NCBI GenBank assembly: GCA_963771845.1
Contig: CAVYVC010000039.1
Location: 54,834-118,833 of the forward strand
Source: VAZQ01 sp963771845
GTDB taxonomy: Bacteria > Pseudomonadota > Alphaproteobacteria > Rhizobiales > Xanthobacteraceae
Reading direction: 5' to 3'
DNA: 64,000 nucleotides
The translations under genes were made by a program, and so were the position numbers. This document shows, piece by piece, positions 16,338 through 25,816 of this stretch. Within the stretch, counting starts at the first letter, position 1, and each line of letters begins with the position of its first letter. Below the pieces are notes generated by a model that searched no databases, was not told where the DNA came from, and was given only the letters and a program-made list of their open reading frames with translations.

Positions 16338-16891
16338 ATGCGTGCACGTCAGCAACACGAGGTCCGGCCGCATCGCAGTCGCAATCCGCATCCGCCATTA
16401 CCAAACAAAGCCAACGGACGAAAAGCCTTATCGACGAAGCAGTTATCTGTGAAGGCTGCTTCACACAGCGCTTGCGGTGCCGATGCTTACAGTCCGCATG
16501 GAACTCGTGCAAATCGCAACACGATTACAAGCAGCGCTTCATGACGATTAGTAGCTCGCAGCCTCCAAGTCCTCAAGTAAGCCTTGCAATTTTGCCGATC
16601 CAAACCGCAGCAGGCCAGTTTGCAATCTCCGCCCGGCTTCCCTGCTATCTCTCTGTTATTGCCGCAATCGCCCTGTTCCCGCCTCTGTTCTTTTTTTGGC
16701 AAGTACACATTTTACGGGCGCTTCTTGCGCGCCCCATTGTATTTTTCCTGTTATTTACAATGAATGCAGGCGCGGAGCGGTGAAAGGAACCGTTTCGGCG
16801 CTGCATTTAAGTCATAGCTGACGTGTAGGCTGGCACGACTATGCAAGCGTCGCCGAGATGTCACACTCTCCAAACAAGTGCAATGCGACGG
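16338..16891. other. Intergenic region with no gene recognised
   Basis: About 550 bases between the terminator-like hairpin and the riboswitch promoter. Open frames here have poor composition and no ribosome sites. I see no RNA gene. Confidence 0.5.
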
Positions 16892-16920
16892 TTGACAAAA
16901 ACAGCCCGCCCGCATGGAAT
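16892..16920 (+). promoter_or_regulatory. Promoter of the cobalamin-riboswitch transcript
   Basis: A consensus TTGACA at 16892-16897 is followed after 17 bases by TGGAAT at 16915-16920. Transcription would start near 16927, a few bases before the riboswitch. Confidence 0.55.
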
Positions 16921-16930
16921 CATTAAGTTC

Positions 16931-17122
16931 AGGTGCGCCGGTCGCGTTTGACCGGCCAAAAGGGAATTCGGTGCGGTTTGCCGTTCTCTGACGGTGAACC
17001 AAATCCGGAGCTGTCCCCGCAACTGTCGGCGGCGAGCCCCTCTCCAAATGCCACTGGGCTTTGCGAAGCAAAGTCTGGGAAGGCGGAGAAGAGCAACGAC
17101 CCGCGAGCCAGGAAACCTGCCT
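16931..17122 (+). ncRNA. Cobalamin (AdoCbl-type) riboswitch
   Basis: The conserved landmarks occur in order: GGGAATTCGGTG, then AATCCGGAGCTGTCCCCGC with AACTGT, GCCACTGG, TGGGAAGG, and the 3' box CGAGCCAGGAAACCTGCC. The layout matches the classical B12 riboswitch. It precedes the TonB receptor fusion at 17218, so B12 should repress that gene and probably the downstream uptake genes. Confidence 0.95.
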
Positions 17123-17170
17123 GAACGAGTCATCCTTCCGGCGTGCGGGGGTGCGCGCATGGGGCGGACT

Positions 17171-17204
17171 TCCGCTGCGGTGACAGATTGAGTTGTCACG
17201 CGGA
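17171..17204 (+). promoter_or_regulatory. Expression-platform hairpin before the receptor ribosome site
   Basis: TCCGC-(TGCG)-GTGACA pairs with TGTCAC-GCGGA across an 8-base loop, ending just before the CGGAGGGG ribosome site of the gene at 17218. No T-run follows, so control of translation initiation is more likely than termination. Confidence 0.5.
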
Positions 17205-17217
17205 CGGAGGGGCCGCC

Positions 17218-20200
17218 ATGCGTATCTTATTGCCGATTTTTGCGAGTGACCAATCCTCCACCGTGCGCGGGAGGACCATCAGTGTTGCGCGCCTCAGTCG
17301 CGTTCTTTTACTAAGCAGTTCGGCGTGTGTCGCGCTGGGTTGCCTCGGCCACGGGGCCTTGTCTCAAAATCTCGGCGGCAGGGCTGTGTCTCAAAACCCT
17401 CCCGAGACTCAGCCCGGGCCTGAAGTGCAACCGGCGCCGGCCGAGCAGCAGCCTCCGCAGCAAGCCCCCGCCCCGCCACCGGAGACACCTCCCGGCACGC
17501 CGCTGGGCGTGCCTCCAGAAACCACGACGATTCCACCAATCACGGTGAAGCCACCGCCCGCGCCGCCGCCGTCACGAACTCCGCCGCGACCACTGCCGAC
17601 GACGCCAGTGGCCACACCACCTCCGCCGCCTCCGACAACCCAGGCAGCGACAGCCCCCACGGCGCCAATGCCCCCCGCACCTACGCCACCGTCGCCCTAC
17701 GAGACCGGCGCACCAAACGTGGCGGGGGGATCGCCGGTCACGCCGCAGTTGGCGAGCCAGATGACGGTTTCCGGTCAAGACATCAATGCACGTCCGGTAA
17801 CTCGGGCCGGCGAAATCGTCGAAGCCGCCCCCGGGTTGGTCGCGACCGCGCATTCCGATGCCGGCAAGGCCAATCAGTATTACCTGCGCGGCTGGAATCT
17901 CGATCACGGCACCGACCTCGCTATCTTTGTGGACGACGTGCCGATCAATTTGCCGACCAATGTGCACGGGCAGGGCTACGCCGACCTTAACTGGCTCATT
18001 CCGGAAACCATCAGTGGTGTGGATATTCGCAAAGGACCGTACTTCGCCGACGTCGGAGACTTCGAAAATGCCGGCAACCTGCATATCTCGTTGCGGGACA
18101 GTGTCGAGAAAAACATCGCGTTGGTCACCATGGGCAGCTTCGGCTACGAACGATATCTCGCCCTGGGCTCGACCAAGGTCGATGGCGGTGGCTCACTGCT
18201 CTATGCTGGTGAACTCAACACTTACAACGGTCCATGGACCAATCCCGATGACATGCGCAGATTCACGGGCCTTATGCGTTACAGCCAGGGCACGGCGACG
18301 GACGGCGTTTCGGTCACCGCGACGGCCTATTCCAACACCTGGAACGCCGCCGATCAGGTGCCGTTGCGGGCCATGACGACAGGGGAGATCGGCCTCTATG
18401 GTATGCTTGACCCGACCGATGGCGGCGACACGAGCCGCTTCTCGCTGTCCGGCCGGGTCGCACAATCCGACGAGAGCGGATTGTGGAAGGCCAATGCCTA
18501 CGTGGTCAAATATACGCTCAACATGTTCAACAACTTCACCTGGTCCACCGATGATCCGGTCAACGGCGACCAGTTCCATCAGCACGAGGATCGCATCTAC
18601 GCCGGCGCCGGCGCCTCGCGCACCATCAAGGGCATGTTCGGCAATCTGCCCACGGAAACGACATTCGGTTTCCAATCCCGTTACGACGACATCAATCTGG
18701 GACTGGGCAACACCGTCCAACGCATGTTCCTGTCGAACACCCTCATCGATCACGTCAACGAGGGCAATGTCGGAATCTATGCCCAGAACACGGTCCATTG
18801 GACCGACTGGTTCAGGACCACTACCGGCTGGCGCGGCGATTATTTTGCGGCATCGGTGAATTCAGTTCTTCAGCCGGACAACTCGGGAGGCAACAAGGTA
18901 GCGATCGGCAGCCCGAAGTTCACCATGGTGTTAGGTCCGTTCTACAAGACCGAGCTGTTCGTCGGCGCCGGCATGGGCTACCACAGTAACGACGCGCGCA
19001 GCACGACCATCACCCAAGTCCCCGGCGATCCGACGACGCCCCAAGACGGCTCACCGTTTTTGGTTCGCTCCCGGGGCGCTGAGGTCGGATTCCGCACCAA
19101 GGCCGTGCCGGGTCTCGACAGCTCGGTCAGCGTTTTCATCTTGGACCAGGCGTCGGAGCTCTTCTTCGAGGGCGATACCGGCACCACCACTGCGGGGCTG
19201 CCGAGCGAGCGCACCGGCATCGAGTTTACCAATGACTACCGGCCGGTCTCATGGCTCCATATCGACGCCAATCTGGCGCTTTCGCGGGCGCGGTTTCTCG
19301 GCTTCGATGCGGCGCAAGAGCAGCTCTACGAATCTCTTGCCGGATATCCGCAGGCCCAGATCGGCAACGCCCCCGGCAACTTCGTCTACAATGCGCCCTG
19401 GATGGTGGCCTCGGCGGGCATCACGCTGGGCGAAAAGACCGGCTGGTTCAGTTCGCTGCGTTGGCGCTATTTCAGCTCGCGGCCGCTCACCGAGGACGGT
19501 GCCTTCCAGTCACCGCCGTTCAATACCATCAACGGCCGATTAGGTTACCGCTTCGACAACGGTTGGCGCATCCAGCTCGACGCGCTCAATCTGCTAAATT
19601 CGACGACCGACCAGGCCACCTACGGTTACGGTGCGCTGCTCAATAGCGACAACCTGTTCGCCCTGTGCCATCCTGCGGGCGGTGCTCCCACCACCGTGCC
19701 GGCGGCGGTCTGCCAAAACGGCGTGACGGACCATGTGCTGCATCCAGTGGAGCCGCTCGCCATTCGGCTCACGCTCGCTGGACCAATCGAGACGAGTAAC
19801 CCTGCTGCAATGGCCGCCGAGTTCAGACGGGCAATTCCAGCCTACCAGGCCCCGGCGGCGCATTACGATTGGACCGGGTTCCATATCGGCGCTCATGCCG
19901 GCGACACTTGGTCCAAAACCAGCAGCAGCGCTATCGACACCACGACGGGCGCGGCAGTCGCTCCTGGCGACACCAGTCCAACAGATTGGCATGGCGGCAT
20001 GCAGTTGGGCTACGACTACATGTTGCCGTCTCGCGTGGTGCTTGGTGTCGAGGCAGACGTATCCTCCGGCGGCAGGAAGACGACCACGATCACCGATGCC
20101 TCCGGCACGAGCTCGATCGAAAGCAATGTCTTCGACAGCGAAACCGTGCGCGGGCGCCTCGGTTACGCTGTTGAGAATATCCTGTTTTACGGAACGGGCG

Positions 20201-21198
20201 GTTGGGCTTGGTCGAATAATCAATACATCCGAACTCAGCTGACCGACGCGTTTAACCTCGCGACGGCAGGCACCGACGAGGCCGTCAACAAGTATCTCAG
20301 CGGATGGACGGCGGGTGGAGGAATAGCCTTCGCATTCGCGCAGAATTGGAACGCGTTTGCCGAGTATCGCCATACGAGATATGGCTCGTCTACCATTACA
20401 CTACCGTTTTCGCAAATTTCCATGACTTCGAAGACTAATGTGAGCGAGATCGATTTCGGGGTGAACTACAAATTCAATTGGAGGGCATCCTCAGGTGCAG
20501 TTTCCGCTTTGGCGGCCAACTCGGGACGGTCGGCACCGGCGCCGATCTACAAGGCGCTGCCCGCTTCCTATGCTTACAATTGGACGGGTCTCTACGTCGG
20601 CGGCGAAGCCGGCTTTGGTTGGGCACCGTCGAGCGGCACCCTGACGGATGCGACGGGAGTTCCCTTATCGCCCTACAGCTACAGCACGAACGGCCCCTTT
20701 GCCGGGGCCTTCATTGGCGGCAATTATCAATTCAACCGGTTCGTGGTCGGCGTGGAAGGCGATTGGCAAGGGTCCAACCTGACCGGCAACAGTCAAAAAC
20801 TTGCGCCGATTGGCGCGGCTGGCTGCTTCCCCGAAGGTCCCTTTACGATTTCCACGACGGTCAAAGACTATGGTTCGATCCGCGGCCGGCTCGGCATCGC
20901 GTTTGATCGCTTCCTGGTCTTCGGCACTGTCGGGCGGGCGTGGGGCAATCCTTCGACCGCCTACGCCGTGGTCGGAGCCGCTCCGTTCGTCACCAATGGC
21001 GGCACCTCCCATGGTTGGACCGCCGGTGCCGGGGTCGATTACGCGTTCACCAATAAAGTCTTCGGGCGTATTGAATACAGATATACCTATCTTGAAACTT
21101 CGAGCTTCGTGGACGTCACGACGGATTCTGCCGACGTCGGGAATAGAGTACCGATCAACGATATCCGCGCCGGCATCGCCTACAAATTTGGTACGTAA
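17218..21198 (+). CDS. TonB-dependent receptor fused to two Omp25-like beta-barrel domains, probable cobalamin receptor
   Basis: A 1326-residue outer-membrane protein under a cobalamin riboswitch. The order is: a signal-like N-terminus (about 1-50); a proline-rich leader (about 60-165); a TonB plug (about 175-300, with LRGWNLDHGTDLAIFVDDVP); a 22-strand-type barrel to about 860; and two small barrels. The first small barrel starts YDWTGFHIGAHAG (about 883-1087) and the second YNWTGLYVGGEAGFGW (about 1119-1326), each ending in a GVNYKF- or GIAYKF-type strand. The start at 17218 follows GGAGGGG; the longer frame overlaps the riboswitch region. BtuB-like receptors are normally about 600-700 residues, so the tail is exceptional. 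ExbB follows, which supports an energised transporter. Confidence 0.9.
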   Translation: MRILLPIFASDQSSTVRGRTISVARLSRVLLLSSSACVALGCLGHGALSQNLGGRAVSQNPPETQPGPEVQPAPAEQQPPQQAPAPPPETPPGTPLGVPPETTTIPPITVKPPPAPPPSRTPPRPLPTTPVATPPPPPPTTQAATAPTAPMPPAPTPPSPYETGAPNVAGGSPVTPQLASQMTVSGQDINARPVTRAGEIVEAAPGLVATAHSDAGKANQYYLRGWNLDHGTDLAIFVDDVPINLPTNVHGQGYADLNWLIPETISGVDIRKGPYFADVGDFENAGNLHISLRDSVEKNIALVTMGSFGYERYLALGSTKVDGGGSLLYAGELNTYNGPWTNPDDMRRFTGLMRYSQGTATDGVSVTATAYSNTWNAADQVPLRAMTTGEIGLYGMLDPTDGGDTSRFSLSGRVAQSDESGLWKANAYVVKYTLNMFNNFTWSTDDPVNGDQFHQHEDRIYAGAGASRTIKGMFGNLPTETTFGFQSRYDDINLGLGNTVQRMFLSNTLIDHVNEGNVGIYAQNTVHWTDWFRTTTGWRGDYFAASVNSVLQPDNSGGNKVAIGSPKFTMVLGPFYKTELFVGAGMGYHSNDARSTTITQVPGDPTTPQDGSPFLVRSRGAEVGFRTKAVPGLDSSVSVFILDQASELFFEGDTGTTTAGLPSERTGIEFTNDYRPVSWLHIDANLALSRARFLGFDAAQEQLYESLAGYPQAQIGNAPGNFVYNAPWMVASAGITLGEKTGWFSSLRWRYFSSRPLTEDGAFQSPPFNTINGRLGYRFDNGWRIQLDALNLLNSTTDQATYGYGALLNSDNLFALCHPAGGAPTTVPAAVCQNGVTDHVLHPVEPLAIRLTLAGPIETSNPAAMAAEFRRAIPAYQAPAAHYDWTGFHIGAHAGDTWSKTSSSAIDTTTGAAVAPGDTSPTDWHGGMQLGYDYMLPSRVVLGVEADVSSGGRKTTTITDASGTSSIESNVFDSETVRGRLGYAVENILFYGTGGWAWSNNQYIRTQLTDAFNLATAGTDEAVNKYLSGWTAGGGIAFAFAQNWNAFAEYRHTRYGSSTITLPFSQISMTSKTNVSEIDFGVNYKFNWRASSGAVSALAANSGRSAPAPIYKALPASYAYNWTGLYVGGEAGFGWAPSSGTLTDATGVPLSPYSYSTNGPFAGAFIGGNYQFNRFVVGVEGDWQGSNLTGNSQKLAPIGAAGCFPEGPFTISTTVKDYGSIRGRLGIAFDRFLVFGTVGRAWGNPSTAYAVVGAAPFVTNGGTSHGWTAGAGVDYAFTNKVFGRIEYRYTYLETSSFVDVTTDSADVGNRVPINDIRAGIAYKFGT

Positions 21199-21277
21199 GA
21201 AACGCGGATGAATGGTCACTTTGCACCGGGCCGCTCCGAATGCGCTTGTCGAAACGACACAAGAAGGCCCGTCCGCG

Positions 21278-22117
21278 ATGGACGTCACCAGATTGAACAA
21301 GTTGCGTGCCGTCGGGCGGCACGTCTGCATGTTGCATTCGCTCGCGGCGTCCACGAGCGCCGCGATGGCACAAGTGCCGGCCGCGACCGATGCCGGCGGC
21401 GTTGCCAGCACGGCCGTGCTGCCGCACGATCTGAGCCCCTGGGGCATGTTCGTCAGCGCCGACCCGGTAGTGAAGGCGGTGTTGATCGGCCTCACCTTCG
21501 CGTCGGTGGTCACCTGGACCGTGTGGCTCGCGAAGACTGTCGAGATCGTGTTCGCCAAGCGACGTGTGCGGGGCGCTTTGGAAGTCCTAACGAGCGTAGG
21601 CTCCACGACGGAGGGCGTGGAGCGGCTTGCCAGCGCGGAAGGCGAGGTCCCGGAGTTCCTCGACGCGACGATGACGGAGTTGAAGCTCTCTGCGGCATCC
21701 ATTGCGAAGAAAGGCATCAAGGAACGGATCGCGTCGCGTTCGGAGCGGATCGAGGCGGCCTTCGGGCGGCGGCTCGCGCGCGGCACTGGTGTCCTCGCCA
21801 CCATCGGCGCAACTGCCCCCTTCGTTGGCTTGTTCGGCACCGTTTGGGGCATCATGCACAGCTTCATCGGCATCTCGAAGTCGCACACCACCAACCTCGC
21901 GGTGGTTGCGCCCGGCATTGCCGAGGCACTGCTGGCGACGGCGTTCGGGCTTGCCGCCGCCATTCCCGCCGTCGTCATCTACAACGTGTTTGCGCGCTCG
22001 ATCGCGGGTTATCGCGCGATGCTCGGCGATGCCGCCGCGGAAGCATTGCGGCTGATAAGCCGCGACCTCGAACGCCCGGTTGCCGCGCCCGCGTCGTCGG
22101 CGCGGGCGGCCGAATGA
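21278..22117 (+). CDS. exbB: TonB-system energiser ExbB
   Basis: ExbB is the inner-membrane MotA/TolQ-family proton-channel subunit that powers TonB-dependent receptors. The 279-residue form has a leader-like N-terminus (about 1-60), a first transmembrane helix near VKAVLIGLTFASVVTWTVWL, and the two characteristic helices GVLATIGATAPFVGLFGTVWG and EALLATAFGLAAAIPAVVIYN. The start at 21278 is preferred; ATG at 21212 would add 22 residues. It follows the receptor fusion by less than 80 bases. Unusually, no ExbD or TonB gene follows. Confidence 0.92.
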   Translation: MDVTRLNKLRAVGRHVCMLHSLAASTSAAMAQVPAATDAGGVASTAVLPHDLSPWGMFVSADPVVKAVLIGLTFASVVTWTVWLAKTVEIVFAKRRVRGALEVLTSVGSTTEGVERLASAEGEVPEFLDATMTELKLSAASIAKKGIKERIASRSERIEAAFGRRLARGTGVLATIGATAPFVGLFGTVWGIMHSFIGISKSHTTNLAVVAPGIAEALLATAFGLAAAIPAVVIYNVFARSIAGYRAMLGDAAAEALRLISRDLERPVAAPASSARAAE

Positions 22118-22507
22118 TCGAAGGCGTGTATCCCAGCATGGCGAGATTATCTTCCTGCACTGCCTCAGTATCGGGAATTCATCCTCGTTCTCAAACGCTT
22201 CCGGGTCGTGCCAGGACCCCGCTCATCAGCGGGAGCAAAATTCCACTTATTTTACTGAGGCAACCGTCGCCATTCACCGGCGGCTCACGGAAAAAGTATC
22301 AACCCTCGCCGGTTCCATCTTTTGTCGCGGTTGGCAGAATGCTACTCTCGCACATCGAGGCGAGGCATCGATCGGGCTCTCGATTTTTTTCATCTGCCGG
22401 AGATGACCTCATTAACCAGCAGGCCGCCGTTGAAAGATCTTAAGCACGCAGATACGGCTGCCGGTGATCAGCCGCTACTCGGCCTGCGGGCGGACCGTGG
22501 AGGAGCA
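22118..22507 (+). other. 390-base gap after exbB, no gene recognised
   Basis: ExbD and TonB would be expected here, but none of the three plus-strand frames encodes a single-pass ExbD-like protein. No second riboswitch is visible. The last bases contain the strong ribosome site of the next gene. Confidence 0.55.
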
Positions 22508-23086
22508 ATGCTAAAGGAGCGAGCTTCTGTCGATCTCGTCGCCATGCCGGAAGCGGCGAGAACCGCGACATGGATTGCGCTTGTCACTGCGTCCAGCGTC
22601 CTCTTCAGCTTAGCGCTCGCCTGTGCCACGCCCTTCGCGGCAGTCGCGACCATCGCGGGTACCAAGATGTCCCGGCGCAGCGCGTTGGTGATGGTTGGTA
22701 CAGCATGGCTAGTGAACCAAGCCATCGGCTATCTCATCCTCGGCTATCCGCGAACATGGGACAGCTTCGCTTGGGGCGCCACGATTGGCGTTGCCGCCGG
22801 GCTGGCGACGATTGCCATCCATGGCATCGCACAATTGCCGGGCCAGCCCATTGTGCGGATTGTGGCCTCTTTCATCGCCTCGTTCGTGATCTATGAAGTG
22901 ATGCTCTTCGTCGCGACAACGGTGTTGCCATCGGGTGATGGAGCTTTCTCACTTCCGATTGTTGGTCGTATGTTTGGGATCAACATCGTGGCCTTCATCG
23001 GGCTTCTGGCCATCCATCGTGGGGCTGTCGCAGTCGGCCTTCTTGCCCGGACACCTGCATCCCAACTCGCCCTGGCGCGAGCGTGA
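22508..23086 (+). CDS. Small polytopic membrane protein of the B12 uptake locus
   Basis: A 192-residue protein with five or six hydrophobic helices (about 19-50, 57-77, 86-109, 114-139 and 153-177). A Cys lies in the first long helix (LACATPF). The start at 22508 is set by a strong GGAGGAGC site; the upstream reading is not membrane-like. It sits between exbB and the BtuF-like gene, 26 bases from the latter. I do not recognise the family securely. The size and topology recall solitary S-component B12 transporters such as BtuM, but that is inference. Confidence 0.8.
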   Translation: MLKERASVDLVAMPEAARTATWIALVTASSVLFSLALACATPFAAVATIAGTKMSRRSALVMVGTAWLVNQAIGYLILGYPRTWDSFAWGATIGVAAGLATIAIHGIAQLPGQPIVRIVASFIASFVIYEVMLFVATTVLPSGDGAFSLPIVGRMFGINIVAFIGLLAIHRGAVAVGLLARTPASQLALARA

Positions 23087-23111
23087 CGTTCATCGGCGAT
23101 CGGATGCACGC

Positions 23112-23897
23112 ATGCGCCAGTTTCCACCGTCTCGCATTGTCTGCCTGACGGAAGAAACGGTCGAGACGCTGTATCTCCTCGGCGAACAGGACCGCATCGT
23201 CGGTGTCCCCGGTTATGCGGTCCGTCCGCCTCAGGTGCGGCGTGAGAAACCACGTGTCTCGGCTTTCACATCCGCAGACATCCCGAAGATTCTCGCGCTT
23301 AAGCCGGACCTCGTCCTCACCTTTTCCGATCTCCAGGCAACCATCGCTGCCGATCTCATTCGCGCCGGTATTGCTGTGCATGCCTTCAATCACCGCGATA
23401 TCGCTGGCATTCTGGCTATGATCCGCACCCTCGGCGCATTGGTCGGGGTGACAGAGAGGGCGGAGGCGCTCGTGCGGCGCTATGAGCAGCGGCTTACCAA
23501 TGTCGCTGCGGCGGTACAGAGCCATCCGCGGCCGAGGGTCTATTTCGAGGAATGGGACGATCCGCTGATCAGTGGAATCGGCTGGGTGTCTGAGCTGATC
23601 GAGATTGCGGGCGGCGAGGACGTTTTTTCAGACATGGCGGTGCAGAAGGCAGCAAAGGATCGAATAGTCTCACCAGAAGCGGTCATCGCTGCCGCACCTG
23701 ATGCCATTCTTGCCTCGTGGTGCGGCAAGAAGGTCGTGCCGGAGAAAATCCGGCAACGACCTGGCTGGAGCGAAATCCCAGCCGTGCGGACCAACCGCAT
23801 CGTCGAGATCAAGTCTCCTCTGATCCTACAGCCGGGACCCGCCGCGCTGACGGACGGGCTCGACGCGATCCTGTCGGCACTCGGCCGTGGAAGCTAG
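23112..23897 (+). CDS. BtuF-like cobalamin-binding protein without a signal peptide
   Basis: A 261-residue class III periplasmic-binding-protein fold of the BtuF/FhuD type. The N-terminal domain begins RIVCLTEETVETLYLLGE, followed by a DIPKILALKPDLVL-type strand-helix, a long linking helix, and a C-terminal domain with SELIEIAGGEDVFSD and AAPDAILASWCG. The ATG at 23112 has no hydrophobic leader after it, and the upstream in-frame extension is the wrong-frame overlap of the membrane gene. It may therefore act in the cytoplasm or be mis-started. Position in the riboswitch locus supports cobalamin as ligand. Confidence 0.82.
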   Translation: MRQFPPSRIVCLTEETVETLYLLGEQDRIVGVPGYAVRPPQVRREKPRVSAFTSADIPKILALKPDLVLTFSDLQATIAADLIRAGIAVHAFNHRDIAGILAMIRTLGALVGVTERAEALVRRYEQRLTNVAAAVQSHPRPRVYFEEWDDPLISGIGWVSELIEIAGGEDVFSDMAVQKAAKDRIVSPEAVIAAAPDAILASWCGKKVVPEKIRQRPGWSEIPAVRTNRIVEIKSPLILQPGPAALTDGLDAILSALGRGS

Positions 23898-24065
23898 CGC
23901 AGTGGCGACCTCATAGAGCCCGTCCGCGTGGTTTTTCCTCATCAGAGGCGGACGAATTGCGGTCCACTACCGATAGCAGCGCGACATTCAAGACGCCTTG
24001 CCTTGAAACACCAGACCATTTTGCTGCGGGAGCATGTGGTCGGCCGGTGCGCGTCAGCCGTTTCA

Positions 24066-24413
24066 TCAGACGCCTCCACCCGGCGCATAGCATCGGATCT
24101 TTACCTTGCCGTCTTGGAAATACCACCACACAACGGGAGCGCCGTTGCGGTTAGGGTCTTTGATGACCACGTCAGCGGGGACGGGAATCCATTCGCCCTT
24201 GGTGAACTCAAAGCGGGTCCAGTAGACGCCGTTTCGGATGTCCTCTTCCGCATAGGCCCCGTCGGCTTCGTTGCAACACAGGCCGCCGGTCTTCGGCGAT
24301 TTCTGCGCTCGGAACCATTGGCGTACTTCGGGCGAGACGCTGTTGTACTGGCCATTGTCTCGCGCGAGCGCAGGAACGCACAGGACAAACAATGCAAGCA
24401 GCGTTCGAATCAT
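24066..24413 (-). CDS. Small secreted protein of unknown function
   Basis: A 115-residue protein with a signal peptide (MIRTLLALFVLCVPALA). The mature part contains a CC pair in GGLCCNEADG, several Trp residues (YWTRFEFTKGEW, VVWWYF) and a Cys near the C-terminus (IRCYAP). The pattern is common in Bradyrhizobium-type genomes as a conserved hypothetical. It is the last gene of the minus-strand metal/oxidative-stress group. Confidence 0.75.
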   Translation of the reverse strand: MIRTLLALFVLCVPALARDNGQYNSVSPEVRQWFRAQKSPKTGGLCCNEADGAYAEEDIRNGVYWTRFEFTKGEWIPVPADVVIKDPNRNGAPVVWWYFQDGKVKIRCYAPGGGV

Positions 24414-24622
24414 TGCGGTCCTCCTAATGCATTCCGAGGGCGCTGTTGATCCTCCCTATTGTCGTTTGCGAAGGTTTCTTACCTGATTCGGGGCTTGTTT
24501 GGCGAGCGTGCGGATGGGTCTCCTCGACCGCAATACACCTTCTCATAGAGATCCGCCCGGACACGGGGCCCCCCAACCAATGCGGCGATGGTACCGCGCC
24601 TAAGCAGAGCGGCTGATCGCTA

Positions 24623-25114
24623 TCACTGGCCCGGCATCTTCATGCCCGGCATGTCATGGCCCGGCTCCGCACCCATGGCCCGTACGTCATACTCGACGCT
24701 CACCGTGCCGGCCTTTTCGAACACCAGCGTTCCCTTGAGATGATCGCCCGCGGAGAGCGGCTTCTTCAAACCAACAAACATGACGTGGAACGAGCCGGGC
24801 TTGAGCTCAACCAACTCACCCGGTTTGATCTCTAGACCTCCCTTGACGGGACGCATCTTTGCCACGCCGTTGTCCATCGTCATCTCGTGAACTTCGAACG
24901 TGGGTGCCGCGTCCGAGGAGCCACTGATGAGGCGATCGGGTGCCGTGCCGGTGTTGGTAATCTTCATGTAGCCGGCAGCAACACTCGCTCCTTTCGGGGT
25001 GGCGCGGGACCATGGATCAGCAACGTCGAGGGAGCCCGCCTTGTAGTCACGGGCATGCGCAGTCGCAACCGCCAGGCTGAGAACGCCCGCTATGAGGAGA
25101 GGGGTCTTTCGCAT
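24623..25114 (-). CDS. PCu(A)C copper chaperone
   Basis: A 163-residue periplasmic copper(I) chaperone that delivers copper to cytochrome oxidase CuA sites. It has a signal peptide (MRKTPLLIAGVLSLAVATAHA), the AGYMKITNTG strand, and the family copper ligands in the HEM...M...HVMF arrangement. The C-terminal tail GHDMPGMKMPG is Met/His-rich and may bind more copper. The start at 25114 gives the signal peptide; the upstream ATG does not. A DUF2946 gene lies 92 bases upstream, a common partner. Confidence 0.92.
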   Translation of the reverse strand: MRKTPLLIAGVLSLAVATAHARDYKAGSLDVADPWSRATPKGASVAAGYMKITNTGTAPDRLISGSSDAAPTFEVHEMTMDNGVAKMRPVKGGLEIKPGELVELKPGSFHVMFVGLKKPLSAGDHLKGTLVFEKAGTVSVEYDVRAMGAEPGHDMPGMKMPGQ

Positions 25115-25206
25115 GGTATGGTTCCTGAGTGATTTGATTGAGGAGCGGCTGTGCATGAGCACGGCCGTGGGCCAAGTCAGGTGCGTGCGCGCAATACTGC
25201 GCGAGT

Positions 25207-25566
25207 TCACCCCACGATGGGGGGAGCGCGTGAGGCTTGTAGCTGATGCTTTGCAGGCGCTGGTAGTGTTTCAAACCTGCCAGTCGATAGCTGCACCTCC
25301 TTGGCAAACAGCACCAAGGATAGCTTCGCGCCTAACGGTATCAATCCCGGCGAGCCGCCAGCGCACGCCAGCGCGCAAGCGTCGCAGTCGCGGCGGTGCT
25401 GTTGCGGTGGTGCATCATGGTTCTCAGCGCTACTGGTCGCACAGATGACAGCAAAAGAATTAAAGCCCGCGTGCGCCCCGACCAGAAAGCCAGCAAGCAA
25501 GACTTGCAGTGCAATCGAGTAGGCCACAACCAGCGCGGCAGTTTTTCGGAGCAAAGGCTCTGTCAT
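25207..25566 (-). CDS. DUF2946-family protein, copy near the copper chaperone
   Basis: A 119-residue protein with one N-terminal membrane helix (ALVVAYSIALQVLLAGFLVGA) followed by a His/Cys segment, HRRDCDACALACAGG, typical of DUF2946. The family is often found beside PCu(A)C proteins and copper-linked TonB receptors, which suggests metal handling at the membrane. The start at 25566 gives a helix directly after a short basic N-terminus. Confidence 0.75.
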   Translation of the reverse strand: MTEPLLRKTAALVVAYSIALQVLLAGFLVGAHAGFNSFAVICATSSAENHDAPPQQHRRDCDACALACAGGSPGLIPLGAKLSLVLFAKEVQLSTGRFETLPAPAKHQLQASRAPPIVG

Positions 25567-25816
25567 GGCCGGGCATTTTAGCCCCACGCGCACCAGAGCG
25601 TCTACCTGGCGAGCGTCGCTACCTTCTCGCACATAGCCTAATGAGGCGTCATGTCTGCAGTCGGCTGAAGCCGACATTAAGCCGTTGGACGGCAATTCGC
25701 TTTTAGAGCCAAAGCAGCTTGTCGGGGGTCGAAAGCGTCTTCCACAAATCATCTTGCGCGCGCCTTTGCCCATCTACGAGCTGAATAAGAGTCAAGGGGC
25801 CGCGGCCCGCCCTTTA

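Noticed and set aside
16304..16783. A 159-codon plus-strand open frame between the small genes and the riboswitch
   Set aside because: It starts inside the terminator-like hairpin, has no ribosome site and an unnatural composition.
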